From NCBI RefSeq assembly GCF_902167145.1, contig NC_050097.1:144547982-144611981 (forward strand): DNA of 64,000 nucleotides, given 5' to 3'. The translations under genes were made by a program, and so were the position numbers. Shown piece by piece: positions 11,154 through 23,530 of the stretch; position 1 is the first letter of the stretch, and every line of letters begins with the position of its first letter. The stretch is from Zea mays (Eukaryota; Streptophyta; Magnoliopsida; Poales; Poaceae). The notes under the pieces were generated by a model. The model was not told the origin of the DNA. It did no database searches and saw only the letters and a program-made list of their open reading frames with translations.

Positions 11154-12975
11154 ATTGTTTTGCAGGTTTATGCATCCAGGGCTCAAGTTGGATAATTGAT
11201 AGCGGATGCACAAACCACATGACAGGGGAGAAAAGGATGTTCTCCTCGTACGAGAAAAACGAAGATCCCCAAAGAGCTATCACATTCGGGGATGGAAATC
11301 AAGGTTTGGTCAAAGGACTTAGTAAAATTGCTATATCACCTGACCATTCCATTTCCAATGTTTTTCTTGTAGATTCTTTAGTTACAATTTGCTTTCTATA
11401 TCTCAATTATGTAAAATGGGCTACAACTGTATTTTTACGGATATAGGTATTACTGTCTTTAGAAGAAGTGATGACTCAGTAGCAGTTAAGGGAGTATTAG
11501 AGGGTCAGCTATACTTAGTTGATTTTAATAGAGCTAAAATCGATACTTGCTTAATTGCTAAGACTAATATGGGTTGGCTCTGGCATCGCCGACTAGCCCA
11601 TGTTGGGATGAAGAATCTTCACAAGCTTCTAAAAGGAGAACACATTTTGGGGCTAACCAATGTTCATTTTGAGAAAGACAGGGTTTGTAGCGCATGTCAA
11701 GCAGGAAAGCAAGTTGGTACCCACCATCCACACAAGAACATCATGACGACCGACAGGTCGCTCGAGCTACTCCACATGGATTTATTCGGCCCGATAGCTT
11801 ACATAAGCATCGGCGGGAGTAAGTATTTTCTTGTAATTGTGGATGATTATTCTCGCTTCACTTGGGTTTTCTTTTTGCAGGAAAAATCTCAAACCCAAGA
11901 GACTTTAAAGGGATTCTTGAGACGGGCTCAAAATGAGTTCGGATTAAGAATCAAGAAGATAAGAAGCGATAACGGGACGGAGTTCAAGAACTCTCAAATT
12001 GAAGGCTTCCTTGAGGAGGAGGGCATCAAGCATGAGTTCTCCTCTCCCTACACACCTCAACAAAATGGTGTAGTCGAAAGGAAGAATAGAACTCTACTGG
12101 ACATGGCGAGGACCATGCTTGATGAGTACAAGACTCCGGGCCGGTTTTGGGCTGAGGCGATTAACATTGCCTGCTACTCCATCAACCGGCTCTACCTTCA
12201 CCGAATCCTCAAGAAGACATCATACAAACTCCTCACTGGTAAAAATCCCAATGTTTCATATTTTAGAGTCTTTGGTAGCAAATGCTTTATTCTTGTTAAA
12301 AGAGGTAGAAAATCTAAATTTCCTCCTAAGGCTGTAGAAGGCTTTTTACTAGAATATGACTCAAACACAAGGGCATATAGAGTCTTCAACAAATCCACTG
12401 GATTAGTTGAGGTTTCTTGTGACATTGTGTTTGATGAGACTAATGGCTCCCAAGTGGAGCAAGTTGATCTTGATGAGCTAGATGATGAAGAGGCTCCATG
12501 TGTCACGCTAAGGAACATGTCCATTGGGGATGTGTGTCCTAAGGAATCCGAAGAGCTTACACAAGCACAAGATCAATCGTCATCTTCCAATCAAGCATCT
12601 CGACCAACTCAAGATGAGGATCAACCTCAAGACAATGAGGAAGAAAATCAAGAAGATGAGCCACCTCAACAGGAGGACAATGATCAAGGGGGAGATGACA
12701 ATGATCAGGACAAGGAAGATGATCAAGAAGTACAAGGTCCAAGACCGCCACACCCAAGAGTCCACCAAGATATACAACGAGATCACCCCGTCAACTCCAT
12801 CCTCGGTGACATTCATAAGGGGGTAACCACTAGATCTCGTGTTGCTCATTTTTGTGAACATTGCTCTTTTGTGTCCTCTATTGAGGCATACAGGGTGGAT
12901 GATGCACTAAGAGATTCGGATTGGATGCTGGCAATGCAAGAGGAGCTCAACAACTTCACGAGGAATGAGGTATGA
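11154..12975 (+). pseudogene. pol: copia protease and integrase (plus element)
   Basis: The protease active site WIIDSGCTNHM has Asp coded at 11198-11200. A small deletion near 11375 shifts the frame; from 11389 a long frame stays open. It has the gag-pre-integrase His/Cys module (HRRLAHVGMKNLHKLL … CSACQAGKQ) and the integrase core with the DDE residues in HMDLFGP, RSDNGTEF and VVERKNRT. An acidic Gln-rich linker (EDQPQDNEEENQEDEPPQQ) follows before RT. The frame ends at TGA 12973-12975, where the sister element has Trp (EVWHL), so it is a G-to-A nonsense change. The DDE triad is intact although the polyprotein is broken. Confidence 0.92.
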
Positions 12976-14414
12976 CATTTAGTTCCACGTCCTAATCAAA
13001 ATGTTGTAGGTACCAAGTGGGTATTCCGCAACAAGCAAGATGAGCATGGTGTGGTGACAAGGAACAAAGCCCGACTTGTGGCCAAGGGATATTCACAAGT
13101 CGAAGGTTTGGATTTCGGTGAAACCTATGCACCCATAGCTAGGCTTGAGTCAATTCGTATATTACTTGCCTATGCTACTTACCATGGCTTTAAGCTTTAC
13201 CAAATGGACGTGAAAAGTGCCTTCCTCAAAGGACCAATCAAGGAAGAGGTCTATGTTGAGCAACCTCCCGGCTTTGAAGATAGTGAGTACCCTAACCATG
13301 TTTACAAACTCTCAAAGGCGCTTTACGGGCTCAAGCAAGCCCCAAGAGCATGGTATGAATGCCTGAGAGATTTCCTTATCAGTAATGGTTTCAAAGTCGG
13401 TAAAGTCGATCCTACACTCTTTACTAAAACTATTGCAAAAGATTTTTTTGTATGCCAAATTTATGTTGATGATATCATATTTGGGTCTACTAACAAATCT
13501 ACTTGTGAAGAGTTTAGTAGGATCATGATTCAAAAATTCGAGATGTCTATGATGGGGGAGTTGAAGTATTTCCTAGGATTTCAAGTCAAGCAACTCCAAG
13601 AGGGCACCTTCATCAGCCAAACCAAGTATATTCAAGACATACTCAACAAGTTTGGAATGAAGGATGCCAAGCCCATCAAGACACCCATGGGAACCAATGG
13701 GCATCTCGACCTCGACACGGGAGGTAAATCCGTAGATCAAAAGGTATACCGGTCGATGATAGGATCTTTACTCTATTTATGTGCATCTCAACCGGATATT
13801 ATGCTTTCCGTATGCATGTGTGCAAGGTTCCAAGCCAATCCTAAGGAAGTTCACCTTAGGGTCGTGAAAAGAATCATGAGATATTTAGTTTACACACCTA
13901 AGTTTGGTCTTTGGTACCCCAAGGGATCCACCTTTGATTTAATAGGTTATTCAGATGTTGATTGGGCAGGGTGTAAAATTGATAGGAAGAGCACATCAGG
14001 GACTTGTCATTTCTGGGGAGATCCCTGGTGTCTTGGGCTTCAAAGAAACAAAACTCAGTAGCTCTTTCTACCGCTGAAACCGAGTACATTGCCGCAGGCC
14101 ATTGTTGTGCGCAATTACTTTGGATGAGGCAAACCCTCAGGGACTATGGCTACAAATTGAGCAAAGTCCCTCTCCTATGTGATAATGAGAGTGCAATCCG
14201 CATGGCAGATAATCCTGTTGAACACAGCCGCACTAAGCACATAGACATTCGATATCACTTTTTGAGGGATCACCAACAAAGGGGGGATATCAAGATAGCT
14301 TATGTTAGCACCAAAGAACAATTAGTCGATATCTTTACCAAACCATTAGATGAGAAGACTTTTAGCAAACTTAGGAATGAACTAAACATTCTTGATTCTT
14401 GGAACTTTGATTGA
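12976..14414 (+). pseudogene. pol: copia reverse transcriptase and RNase H (plus element)
   Basis: After the TGA at 12973 the same frame resumes with [13 protein letters not shown] and continues through the RT palm ([26 protein letters not shown]) to the catalytic YVDDIIFGS. The RNase H domain follows: YSDVDWAGC, then a frameshift near 14020-14030, then STAETEYIA, LLCDNESAI and KHIDIRYHFLRD, ending DSWNFD-stop. All catalytic residues of RT and RNase H that I can identify are present, so only the nonsense and frameshift changes prevent activity. Confidence 0.92.
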
Positions 14415-15203
14415 CACTTTGCACACATAGCTCATTTATATACCTTTGATCATATCTCTTTCATGACTATGACTAATGTGTTTTCAAGTGTATTTCTATG
14501 CTAAGTCGTAGATTGAAAGGGAAATGGAGTCTTCGGTGAAGACAAGGCTTCCACTCCACTCTACCGATATCTTTTATCCTTCGTCGCTACTCCGCACTCC
14601 AAATTGGTATAATCTTTCACTCATATTTACTTGTACCAATGGAGAGAAAGTATAAAGGGCTCACAAAGACTCCGTTTTTGGCGATTAATGCCAAAGGGGG
14701 AGAAATATTAAGCCCAAACCAAAAGGACCGCACCACCACCACCTTTCAAAAATTTTCAATAGATATATTTTGGTTTGTTTACTTTCAAGAGTTTTTCAAA
14801 TTGGTATCTAAATCTTGCTCAAATTGGTAAAACCCTCTTGAAAGCTAAGAGGAGAATTTCATTGAGGGGGAGTTTTTGTTAAGTCAAAGGAAAAGCATTT
14901 AAAACATGGGAGAAAATTTCAAATCTTAAAAATGCTTCTTGCAATATCATTCATATACCTTTGACTATTTGCAAAAAAGACTTTGAAAAGATTTTCCAAA
15001 AGAATTTGCAAAACAAAACAAGTGGTGCAAGTGTGGTCCAAAATGTTAAAATAAAAAGAAAGCAAACCATGCATATCTAGTAGAACTATAAATTGGTTCA
15101 ATTCCAAGCAACCTTTGCACTTACCTTATGCAAACTAGTTCAATTCTGCACTTATATATTTGCTTTGGTTTGTGTTGGCATCAATCACCAAAAAGGGGGA
15201 GAT
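14415..15203 (+). other. copia 3' untranslated region (plus element)
   Basis: About 790 bp of noncoding sequence lie between RNase H and the 3' LTR. It contains Opie/Ji-type text (ggcgattaatgccaaaggggg, then gtgattgatg-like caccaaaaaggggg) with two polypurine-like tracts, at about 14694 and 15190. The second adjoins the LTR and is the likely PPT. No convincing ORF is present. Confidence 0.8.
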
Positions 15204-16373
15204 TGAAAGGGAAATAGGGTTTAACCTTTTCCTATAAATAATTTTAGTGGTTGAATGCCCAACACAAATAATTGGACTAACTAGTTTGCTCTAGATTATA
15301 TTCTCTATAGGTGCTAAAGGTTCAACACAAACCAATAAAAAGATCAAATTAGGGTTCAAAAGAAAGGAGCAAAAGAAACCGAAGAGAACCCTGGTCTGGC
15401 GCACCGGACACTGTCCGGTGCACCAGGACCGTACGAGTCTAAACTTGCCATCTTCGGGTTTCAGAAGAGCCGCTCCGCTATAATTCACCGGAATGTCCAG
15501 TGTGCCACCGGACTGTCCGGTGCATCAGCGGAGCAACGGCTCCAGTGCAACGGTCGACTGCAACGAACACCTGCAAAAGTGCTACAGTGCGCGGACAGTT
15601 CGCGCAGAGTCAGAGCAGCCGCCAGAAGGCGCACCGGACAGTGAACAAGGACTGTCCGGTGCTGCAAGAAGACACAGCTCCAACGGTCGAAACCGCCAAA
15701 ACCCTAACGGTTGGGTGACGTGGCTGGCGCACCGGACAGTGTCCGGTGCGCCCATCGACAGCAACCTGCCCCAACGGTTGAATTGGTGGTTGGGAGCTAT
15801 AAATACCCCACAACCACCTCCACTCCAACCATCCAAGCATTGACTACTGCACATTCAATACATGAGCAATAGACACCATCCAAAGACACAATTCAAGTGA
15901 TCGATCTGCTCAAAGTCTACAATTCAACTCTAGCGCATTTAGGCTTGTGAGAGGATCATTTGTGTTTTCCTTGTTGCTCTTGTTTGCTTGGTTGGCTTTC
16001 TTCTTCCTCATTCTTGTTCTCTAAGTGACTTGTAATCAAAGCAAGAGACACCAATTGTGTGGTGGTCCTTGTGGGGTCTAAGTGACCCGTTTGATTAAGG
16101 AGAAAGCTCACTCGGTCTAAGTGACCGATTGAGAGAGGGAAAGGGTTGAAAGAGACCCGGTCTTTGTGACCACCTCAACGGGGACTAGGTTCTTTAGAAC
16201 CGAACCTCGGTAAAATAAATCTCCGTGTCATCCACTTTATTTCTTGGTTGATTTGTTTTCACCTCTCTCTCCGGACATGATATTCGCTTTAACGCTAAAC
16301 CCGACTTGTATCTTGTGGATTAAGTTATAAACTTCAGATTTCGCCTATCCACCCCCCCTCTAGGCAAATTTCA
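15204..16373 (+). repeat. 3' LTR of the plus copia element
   Basis: It starts TGAAAGGGAAAT and ends AAATTTCA. The TATA box is TATAAATA at 15798-15805. Compared with the 5' LTR it has scattered substitutions and a small deletion within the CCGGAC-palindrome zone. The TSD gtgag follows at 16374-16378. Confidence 0.94.
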
Positions 16374-16378
16374 GTGAG

Positions 16379-16673
16379 CTCACCCTTATTGTCTCACACC
16401 CCCCACAGGAGAAAAACAGGTGGTTCAGGAGGAACCACAAAGCGAGGAGTTTGATCTAATCTAGGTGGCATTTCCCAATTGACTTGCGCCAAGGAGGATC
16501 CTTAGTTCCTTTTATAATTATCTTTTATTTTGTAATAAGACTTCCGCTATGTAATAAATACTATGATGTTATTGTGACATTTATCTCTATACACTCTGTT
16601 ATTATATATGTTGTCTTCTTTGGCGCATGTATGAGATGCACCTGGCTTTGTTCCTTAAAACCCGGGTGTGACT
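16379..16673 (+). repeat. 5' LTR of Tekay element, last segment
   Basis: The LTR resumes after the copia TSD with ctcacccttattg and ends cccgggtgtgact. The 3' LTR ends ..gtgtgaca, so the last base is probably mutated. The matching 3' LTR segment is 44157-44451. A tekay-type PBS (gtggtatca) follows at about 16677. Confidence 0.9.
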
Positions 16674-17149
16674 GAAGTGGTATCAAAGGAAATGTTAACT
16701 GTAGAACGAAACCTAGATAGAACTGGACAAAACCGTTACTTACCTTACTCTGATTGTTTCTATACTTATCTTGATCCTGTCTCACCTTCTACTGTTCTAC
16801 TCTGATCATTCTTACCTTTTCTACTCTGAGACAAGATGGATTTCACACCTTGGAATCCTACATTTATTACATTTTAAGAGATAGGGAACCTAAGACAAAA
16901 TTAAAACTATTTTCTCTATTTAAAAAAATGTTGTTTGATTGTTCTGATGATAAATGTCTGATTTGCTTCTTTGATTGATTGAGATATTATAAAACGACAT
17001 CTTAGCATGTACCACCATAAGGTAATGAATTAGCTATGGTAGGTAAAACATTAATCTGCTTAGCTAATAAATCCCCTCAAAGTAACATGCCTCGTAATCA
17101 CCTGCCATGTCTACAATCCTTTCTCTCTTACCATATATTTCTAACTCAG
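16674..17149 (+). other. Tekay leader between 5' LTR and gag
   Basis: This AT-rich untranslated leader includes the PBS-like gtggtatcaaag at its start. No ORF of interest is present. Confidence 0.7.
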
Positions 17150-18149
17150 ATGGTCAATACTAGGAAGGGTGGTGGAATCGATCTACCTCCCAATCGACAC
17201 ACTCGGAGGATATTTAGACAACCATAGCAACAACAACCTGAGATGGATCCTCCACCACCACCAGCAGGAGTTGACCTAGTTGTTGCAACACAGATGAGGA
17301 TAATGCAACAGATGGCTGACATTATGGCAGATATGCACGCTCAGAAGCGGTAGGAACGCCAGGAAATGCGCCAAGAGCGAGAAGATATACGCCAGGAGAT
17401 GCGCCAGGAGCGAGAGGAGATACGCCAGGAGAGAAGGGCGCAGCAGCAGCAGCAACAACAACAACAATAGCAACATCAGCAAGCACCACTGCCTCCACCA
17501 CCACCACCGGTTCCACCCCGGGACAAGCATCAGGAGTTCATGAGCCATAAGCCACCGACATTCGCTAGCTCTCCTGATCCACTAGACACTGATGATTGGC
17601 TGAAATTTGTGGAAAAGATGTTGATTATTGCACAATGCTCGGACTGTGAGAAGGTTCTATATGCTTCTGGTCGTCTGACAGGTCCTGCTGCTGATTGGTG
17701 GGATTTATATACTGCTGCCCACAATGATGCTGATACTATCACATGGGCGGAGTTTGCTACACAGTTCAGGAATTATCATATACCAGCTGGATTGATGAAG
17801 ATTAAGAAGAAGGAATTTCTATCGCTGAAGCAGAGAAGTATGTTAGTCAGCGAGTACCGCGACAAGTTCATTCAGCTATCCAGATATGCACCTGATGAAG
17901 TTGCTGAAGATGAGAGGAAGCAGGAGCACTTTATTGAAGGACTCAATGGACCCCTGCAGTATGCTCTAGTGGCACATACATTTCCATCATTTCAGAGGCT
18001 GCTCAATAAGGCTCTAGCTATTGAACACAAGCGTGTTCAGCTGGGAGATTTGAAGAGGAAGGCAATATCCCAGGGACAAGGAAGCAACAATGTTCGTCCT
18101 CGCTATAGTTCACCACAGGGTACACCAGTTCGCACCGGCGGAGGCCAGC
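17150..18149 (+). pseudogene. gag: Tekay gag, N-terminal part, cut by the Tat insertion
   Basis: The start ATG at 17150 gives MVNTRKGGGIDLPP, a common Tekay gag start. A Gln/Arg-rich tract with repeated RQEMRQEREE units follows, then the capsid domain (HKPPTFASSPDPLDTDDWLK, LTGPAADWWDLY, EFATQFRNYHIPAG, SEYRDKFIQLSRYAP). Three in-frame TAG codons (about 17225, 17353 and 17467) sit where CAG would be expected, all explainable by C-to-T. The frame stays open from 17540 until the Tat element enters at 18150. The zinc knuckle is on the other side of the insert at 34405 onward. Confidence 0.9.
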
Positions 18150-18767
18150 TGTGGGGGACAGATATCCCCCGGGTCCACTAGAACGTTGGAAGGCCTCGCG
18201 AAAGACTCCAGACCCATTATTCCGCAAGGCCACCCCTTCGTGGGCCAGGGGAGGAATCACTGGCAGAATGGATCGACGCAAGACTGGATCAACTCGAGCC
18301 AAGGCGGCTCAATGGATTTAAACGTTATCTGCAGCTTTAATCCGATTCTACCGCGCAGCGCCCTCAGACATCGGAACTGAACGAGGATAAGTTGGCAGGA
18401 TAATAGGGAGATAAGTTCAGTCGGTTCACTATTACTTAGGAGCACATAGTTATCATACCCGCATGTAACGCTCCACGGTCGAGTATATAAGGCCTAGGGG
18501 GCACCCCATCAAAAGATAGGTCACTCATTAGCCATCTACACTATTCTCTAGAGTCCTTCATACTAAAGAGTCCCCCTTGTAACCCACCACATAAAGATCC
18601 ACACCAGGAAGTAGGGTATTACGCCTCTCTAAGTGGCCCGAACCTGTAGAAAATTGTCTATCGTCTCTCGTGCGCCTAGCACAAACCATTGGGCTACAGT
18701 CGGTTACAACGTCCTACCCAAAAGCACCTCGAGGGGTAACCCCGGGTGCGCGGTCGGGTCCCAAACA
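18150..18767 (+). repeat. 5' LTR of the Tat element
   Basis: It starts TGTGGGGGACAGATATCCCC, itself palindromic, and ends TCCCAAACA. The TATA box TATATAA lies at 18484-18490. The PBS-like tggcgcgctaggtaggggg begins about 8 bases after the end. Confidence 0.93.
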
Positions 18768-19068
18768 TAGATAGCTGGCGCGCTAGGTAGGGGGTGTGTC
18801 ACTGATCCAAGTTAGCTCAATGGCCATCACTCTTCAGCACAAGATTTCTCTCCGCCCCGGATCCGTGTTCTGCTTCAGAACCATCTCATTCGTGGCAGAC
18901 GAAGAAGGGACTCTACATCGTATAGCGGATCCGCCAGAGAAAAAGCCTTCCTTGAAAATCTCCAGGAAAGCCGTAACGAAGCAGGAAATAGCGCAACCTT
19001 GAGCGCTCCGAGCAAAGACTGCCTCCTGCAAACCAAGAGCAGAGAGTTCATTCACCCAGAGAACCCTG

Positions 19069-20756
19069 TTGTCCACCTCATCCATGGAAAAATGGACACG
19101 AATTACAAGGAAAAAAGAAACAAAGACTCGTCAAGCTGCCATTCTGGTACCTCCGCCCTCAAAGGAGAATAGAAAGAAGCTTGTCGTCACGACAACTCCA
19201 TTCTACCCCGACATCCTCTTCATCGGGGGGAGAGTGGATTCGTCCCCCATCTCCGACGACGAACCAATTGTGCCTAGGGAAGAACCACCTCAGCGGGAAG
19301 CTCGCCGACAAAGGAACCGACGCTGTAACGCCCGGAGACATCATGAAGCCGGAGAACGAGATCCGGCGCAGCCTGTATCGCGAGACGAGATCTCGGAGGT
19401 GGGAGAGACTCCAGATGAACGAGTCTTCAGGGAAAGGAGGAACTCCCGCCGACGTGATCGTCGGCAAGCTCAAGAGCAAGCTGAGCAGGAAGCGAGACAG
19501 CATCGAGAGAACCCTCTCTTCGGACGAAACCTGAACCCCGACTTCGCCCGAGCCATGAACACACCAAGCAAGGTTGGTGGAGTATTGGCTCGAATAGCCG
19601 ATGGCCTCCCCCGGACTCCAGATGCCGAGGGCTATCGGTGGCTGCTCACTCGGGTAGCTAATCATCTCCTACCTCTCGCTCATCCTCTGAGCGATCTACG
19701 ACACGCCATCAATAGTCAACGGGACGCGCAGAGCTCCATCAATGCTTTGCATGAACGATGACACGAAAACAAGATCCGTCGCCGAGAGGAGTATGATCGG
19801 GATCACGACATCCCTGCATGAAGTCAGGCCACCAGGGTTGAGTCGGCAATGGCCTCAACTGGCGGCACAACCCGGGGACGGTCAAAGCAGCACATCGGTA
19901 ACTCCCCTCCCCGGGACCGACACCACAATCATCGACAGGAGGACACATGTGGAATATCAGCACTCACTCTGCATCTCAGGGCCATTCAGTGCCCCCTAAC
20001 TTTAAAGTCTCCAACGTCAACAAGTACGAGCCTAAGCAAGACCCGGGGGGCTGGTTGACTGTCTATACCATCGCTGCCCGGGCCGTTGGGGCAACTGGAG
20101 ATGTGATGACTGCGTACTTGCCCATCGTCCTCGGGCAAGATGCGCTGTAGTGGCTACGACACCTACCCCGACACTACATCGACGACTGGAGCGACTTCAG
20201 TCGGCGTTTTATCGCCAACTTCCAATCCCTCTCCGATAAGCCGGCAAAGCCATGGAACCTCAAATCCATAAGGCACCGAGGATATGAGACTCTTCGGTCG
20301 TACCTCAAAAGATTTCAGACCATGATAAATCGTACTCTGGAAGTTGCAGAAGCTGCAGTGATCGAGGACTTCTACAGAGGATCTAATGATTCGGCCTTCG
20401 TCCGAGCCATACTACAAAAAGCGCCGACCACCTCCGAACAGCTGTTCAGGGAAGCGGACCTCTACATCACCGCCGATGAACGTGCCCAGGACCTCATCGG
20501 AGGAACGAAGCCGGCTCCGTTCGCGCCACGGCGCGACACGAACCAGCAAACTGACAAGCGCTGGGAGAAGAGGCCTCGCAAAGAAGTTCATGTCGCTGGA
20601 CCACCCGTCTCTCGTGCCCGAGGGGCACCTCACGGAGGCGAACGAACATTGGACGACATCCTCGACGCCCAGTGCCCATACCACAAGGACATGTGTCATA
20701 CTCTTCGGAACTGCAGAGATTTCAAGCACTCCGTCGGGAATGGCCGACCTTTCTAG
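19069..20756 (+). pseudogene. gag: Tat gag
   Basis: The N-terminal region is very basic and Arg/Glu rich (RRNSRRRDRRQAQEQAEQ). After a frameshift near 19985 the capsid region reads NKYEPKQDPGGWLTVY, PRHYIDDWSDFSRRFIANF and RSYLKRFQTMINR, ending with a Cys/His cluster (CPYHKDMCHTLRNC) that takes the place of a zinc knuckle in this lineage. Stops inside the region (TGA at about 19759 and 19819, TAG at about 20148) fit CGA-to-TGA and CAG-to-TAG changes. The TAG after GNGRPF at 20754 is also probably a mutated CAG, because a Pro-rich extension in the same frame leads directly to the protease. Confidence 0.87.
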
Positions 20757-21659
20757 CCTCTACCACCTCCCCCACCACGAGGAGGACCCGGAGAACCTCG
20801 ACAACCTCCGCAGCAGGAGGGGGGAGGAGGCGGAGCGTTCCCACGTGTCAACGGAGAAGTCAATGTCATCTTCGGCGGGCACGGGTCGCAAGAGAGCAAG
20901 AGGCAGCAGAAGCTCAACGACCATCAGATACTGGTGGCGGCCACCAGTGCTCCCGCCCCGTATCGATGGTCCGAACACCCGATCACCTTCACTCGGGCGG
21001 ATCAATGGCTCAACTTCGATCATCCGGGCAAGTACCCGCTCCTCGTCGATCTGGTGATCTGAGAGAGCAGGGTAAAGAAGGTGTTAGTGGACGGGGGAAG
21101 CAACATAAACGTCACCTTCCCCCAGACACTCTTAGGCTTGGGAGTCGCACTCAAAGAGCTCCTTGAGTCAGACACTCCTTTCTTCGACATTGTGCCGACT
21201 GAAGGAGAATACCCACTTGGACACATCTACATGCTGGTTACCTTCGGAACTCCAGAAAACTATAGAACCGAGTTCCTGAGGTTCGAGGTAGCAAGCTTCG
21301 ATTGCGGATACAACGCCATTATCGGTAGGCCAGGATTGGCGAAATTCGTGGCTATTCCGCACTATTCATACATGATATTGAAGATGCCAGGACCACAAGG
21401 AATCATCACCATGCACGCTGACTTCCAAGGCGCCGCAGAATGCTTCCGAGTGGCCATTCAGGCGGCCCTCACCACCAAACCACCAACGACTTCCTCCGCG
21501 CAGGCGAACTCAAAGCCTGAGGAAGACCTCGCGATACCCGCGAATGAAGCTCAAGCCGTGACCTCTATGCGGCCGACTGAGGAAATAAAGAGAATCAATC
21601 TCGGGTTCGCTGACGAGCGCAAGACTACCATCATCAGCTCCAGCCTGTATGACAAATAG
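20757..21659 (+). pseudogene. pol: Tat gag C-terminus and aspartic protease
   Basis: The frame continues from gag through a Pro/Gly-rich linker and TFTRADQWLNFDHPGKYP, crosses a TGA near 21059 (CGA expected), and reaches the protease: VLVDGGSNINVTF holds the catalytic Asp and YNAIIGRPGLAKF is the conserved C-terminal flap motif. The linker toward RT (INLGFADERKTTIISSSLYD) ends in TAG at 21657. The protease active site is intact, but the enzyme could be made only by reading through stops. Confidence 0.87.
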
Positions 21660-22444
21660 GAAGGCGCGCTCGTCCAGTTTCTACAAGATAACCGAGACAT
21701 ATTCGCATGGCAGCCTGCGGATATGTCGGGAGTCCCGAGAGAACTGACCGAGAACAAACTGAAGGTCTATCCCCAGGCGAGGCCGATCTGACAAAAGTTG
21801 CGTCGTTTCACGCCCGACAAGAGAGAAGCTATTCGTGCCGAGCTAGCTCGACTAGTCGCAGCTGGTTTCATTAGAGAAGTACTGCATCCTGAGTGGTTAG
21901 CAAATCCTGTTCTTGTACTCAAAAAGAATAAAGTGGATTGGCGCATGTGCGTCGACTATACAGATCTCAACAAACACTGTCCGAAGGAGCCCTTCGGATT
22001 TCCTAGAATAGATCAGGTGGTAGATTCGACCGCCGGATGCTCTATGTTGTCATTTCTAGACTGCTACTCTGGATACCATCAAATCAGCCTGGCAAAAGAA
22101 GACGAGGAAAAAACTGCATTCATTACCCCGTTTGGAGCCTTCTGTTATACCTCCATGCCATTTGGCCTCAAGAACGCTGGAGCGACTTACCAGAGAGCTA
22201 TTCAAACATGCTTAGCCGATCACTAGGGCAAGCGGGTAGAGGCTTATGTCGATGATGTGGTGATTAAAACAGAAAACTCAGAAAACTTCATCGAGGATCT
22301 GCAGCTGGTCTTCAATAGCCTGAGGCGGTACCGGTGGAAGCTCAATCCAGAAAAATGTGTCTTTGGAGTGCCAGCTGGGAAATTGCTCGGATTCATTGTC
22401 AGCCACCGAGGAATTGAAGTTAACCCGAAAAAATCGAAGCTATC
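21660..22444 (+). pseudogene. pol: Tat reverse transcriptase
   Basis: It is in frame with the protease. After FAWQPADMSGVPRE a TGA (21789) precedes the RT fingers and palm: WRMCVDYTDLNKHCPKEPF, LDCYSGYHQI, TPFGAFCYTSMPFGLKNAGATY, then a TAG at 22224, then the catalytic AYVDDVVIK and KLNPEKCVFGV. A one-base deletion near 22425-22435 (NPKKSKLS instead of NPEKIEAI) moves the rest of pol to another frame. Key residues, including YVDD, are present. Confidence 0.9.
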
Positions 22445-23060
22445 ATGAGGATGGAAGCACCACGGTCACAAAATAAAGTGCAGAGGCTTACTGGATGCAT
22501 GGCAGTTTTAAGCATGTTCATATCAAGGTTGGGAGAAAAAGGCCCACCATTCTATAAATTGCTCAAGAAGGTGGACAAGTTCCAGTGGACCTTAGAGGCT
22601 CATGAAGCTCTTGATGCACTGAAGAAGTTCTTGACTACACCGCCAGTGCTAAAGCCGCCACACCGAGCCATGCCAGACCAGCCGGTAGAAGATCTACTGT
22701 TATACATCTCCTGCACGACTCACGTGGTGAGCACCGCGTTAGTAGTCAAGCGGGCAGAGGAAGGACACGCATATACAGTACATCATCCCGTTTATTTCAT
22801 CAGCGAAGTCCTGTGACCCTCTAAAAAGAAGTATCCCCAAGTTCAAAAACTATTGTACACAGTACTTCTAATTGCACGCAAGCTCCGTCACTACTTTGAC
22901 GACCATAAATTCATAGTAGTCATCGGGTTTCCAATAGGGGATATTCTCCACAACAAAGAAGCCATTGGAAGAATAGCCAAGTGGTCCTGCGAGCTGGGAG
23001 CTTACGACATTGAGTTTCGGCCTCGCACTGCGATAAAGACTCAAGCACTAGTTGACTTCG
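22445..23060 (+). pseudogene. pol: Tat RNase H (gypsy-type)
   Basis: The thumb/connection region (QNKVQRLTGCMAVLSMFIS, GPPFYKLLKKVDKFQW) leads into the first RNase H-like domain (DLLLYISCTTHVVSTALVVKR, VHHPVYFISEVL-stop). It continues PQVQKLLYTVLLIARKLRHYF to FRPRTAIKTQALVDFVSEW. A TGA at about 22814 breaks it. The catalytic carboxylates of a normal RNase H are poorly conserved here (YISCT instead of a D-containing strand), as is usual for the degenerate first RNase H of Tat elements. Confidence 0.8.
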
Positions 23061-23530
23061 TATCAGAGTGGACCGAGCAACAAGTACCAGATAACCCGGA
23101 GGCTGCAGAAGTGTGGCGGATGTACTTCGATGGTTCGTTGAAACTACAGGGAACAGGCGCAGGGATCCTCTTCATTGCCCCTAGAGGTGAACAACTCAAA
23201 TATACTCTTTAGTTGTTATTTTCAGCATCCAACAATACAGTAGAATATGAAGCTCTTATCCACGGATTGAACATTGCCATATCACTGGGCATTAAGAAGT
23301 TGATGGTATACAGAGATTCGCTAGTGGTCATAAGTCAGATAAATAAAGAATGAGATTGCTCGAATGATTCTATGGGCAAGTACTGTACAGCCGTCCGAAA
23401 ACTGGAAGACAAATTTGAAGGGCTAGAATTTCATCATGTGGAAAGGGATCGCAACGCGGCAGCAGACGCGTTGTCGAAACTAGGATCCAGTCGAACTCAG
23501 GTCCCACCTGGAGTTTTCGTCCAGGAGGTG
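23061..23530 (+). pseudogene. pol: Tat second RNase H domain (aRNH)
   Basis: A second, better conserved RNase H follows the first: WRMYFDGSLKLQGTGAGILF supplies the first Asp, NTVEYEALIHGL the Glu, LMVYRDSLVVISQI the second Asp, and HHVERDRNAAADALSKLGS the final Asp. TAG (about 23212) and TGA (about 23351) interrupt it; the second replaces a Trp. A dual RNase H is a known hallmark of Tat-lineage gypsy elements. All four catalytic acidic residues are visible. Confidence 0.85.

Larger units (their letters stand above)
7279..16373 (+). mobile_element. Ji/Opie-like SIRE copia element, plus strand
   Basis: The LTRs are 7279-8468 (1,190 bp) and 15204-16373 (1,170 bp), with TGAAAGG..TTTCA ends and TSD gtgag (7274-7278 and 16374-16378). 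The primer-binding site tggtatcagagc follows at 8471, the initiator-Met tRNA type usual in copia. A polypurine tract (aaaagggggaga) precedes the 3' LTR. The internal order is gag, coiled-coil spacer, protease, integrase, RT, RNase H. The element is complete in layout but disabled by a lost start codon, frameshifts and stops. Confidence 0.95.

Noticed and set aside
17230..17550. Minus-strand Leu-rich hydrophobic frame over the Tekay gag start.
   Set aside because: It is a shadow of the Gln/Arg-rich gag tract on the opposite strand.
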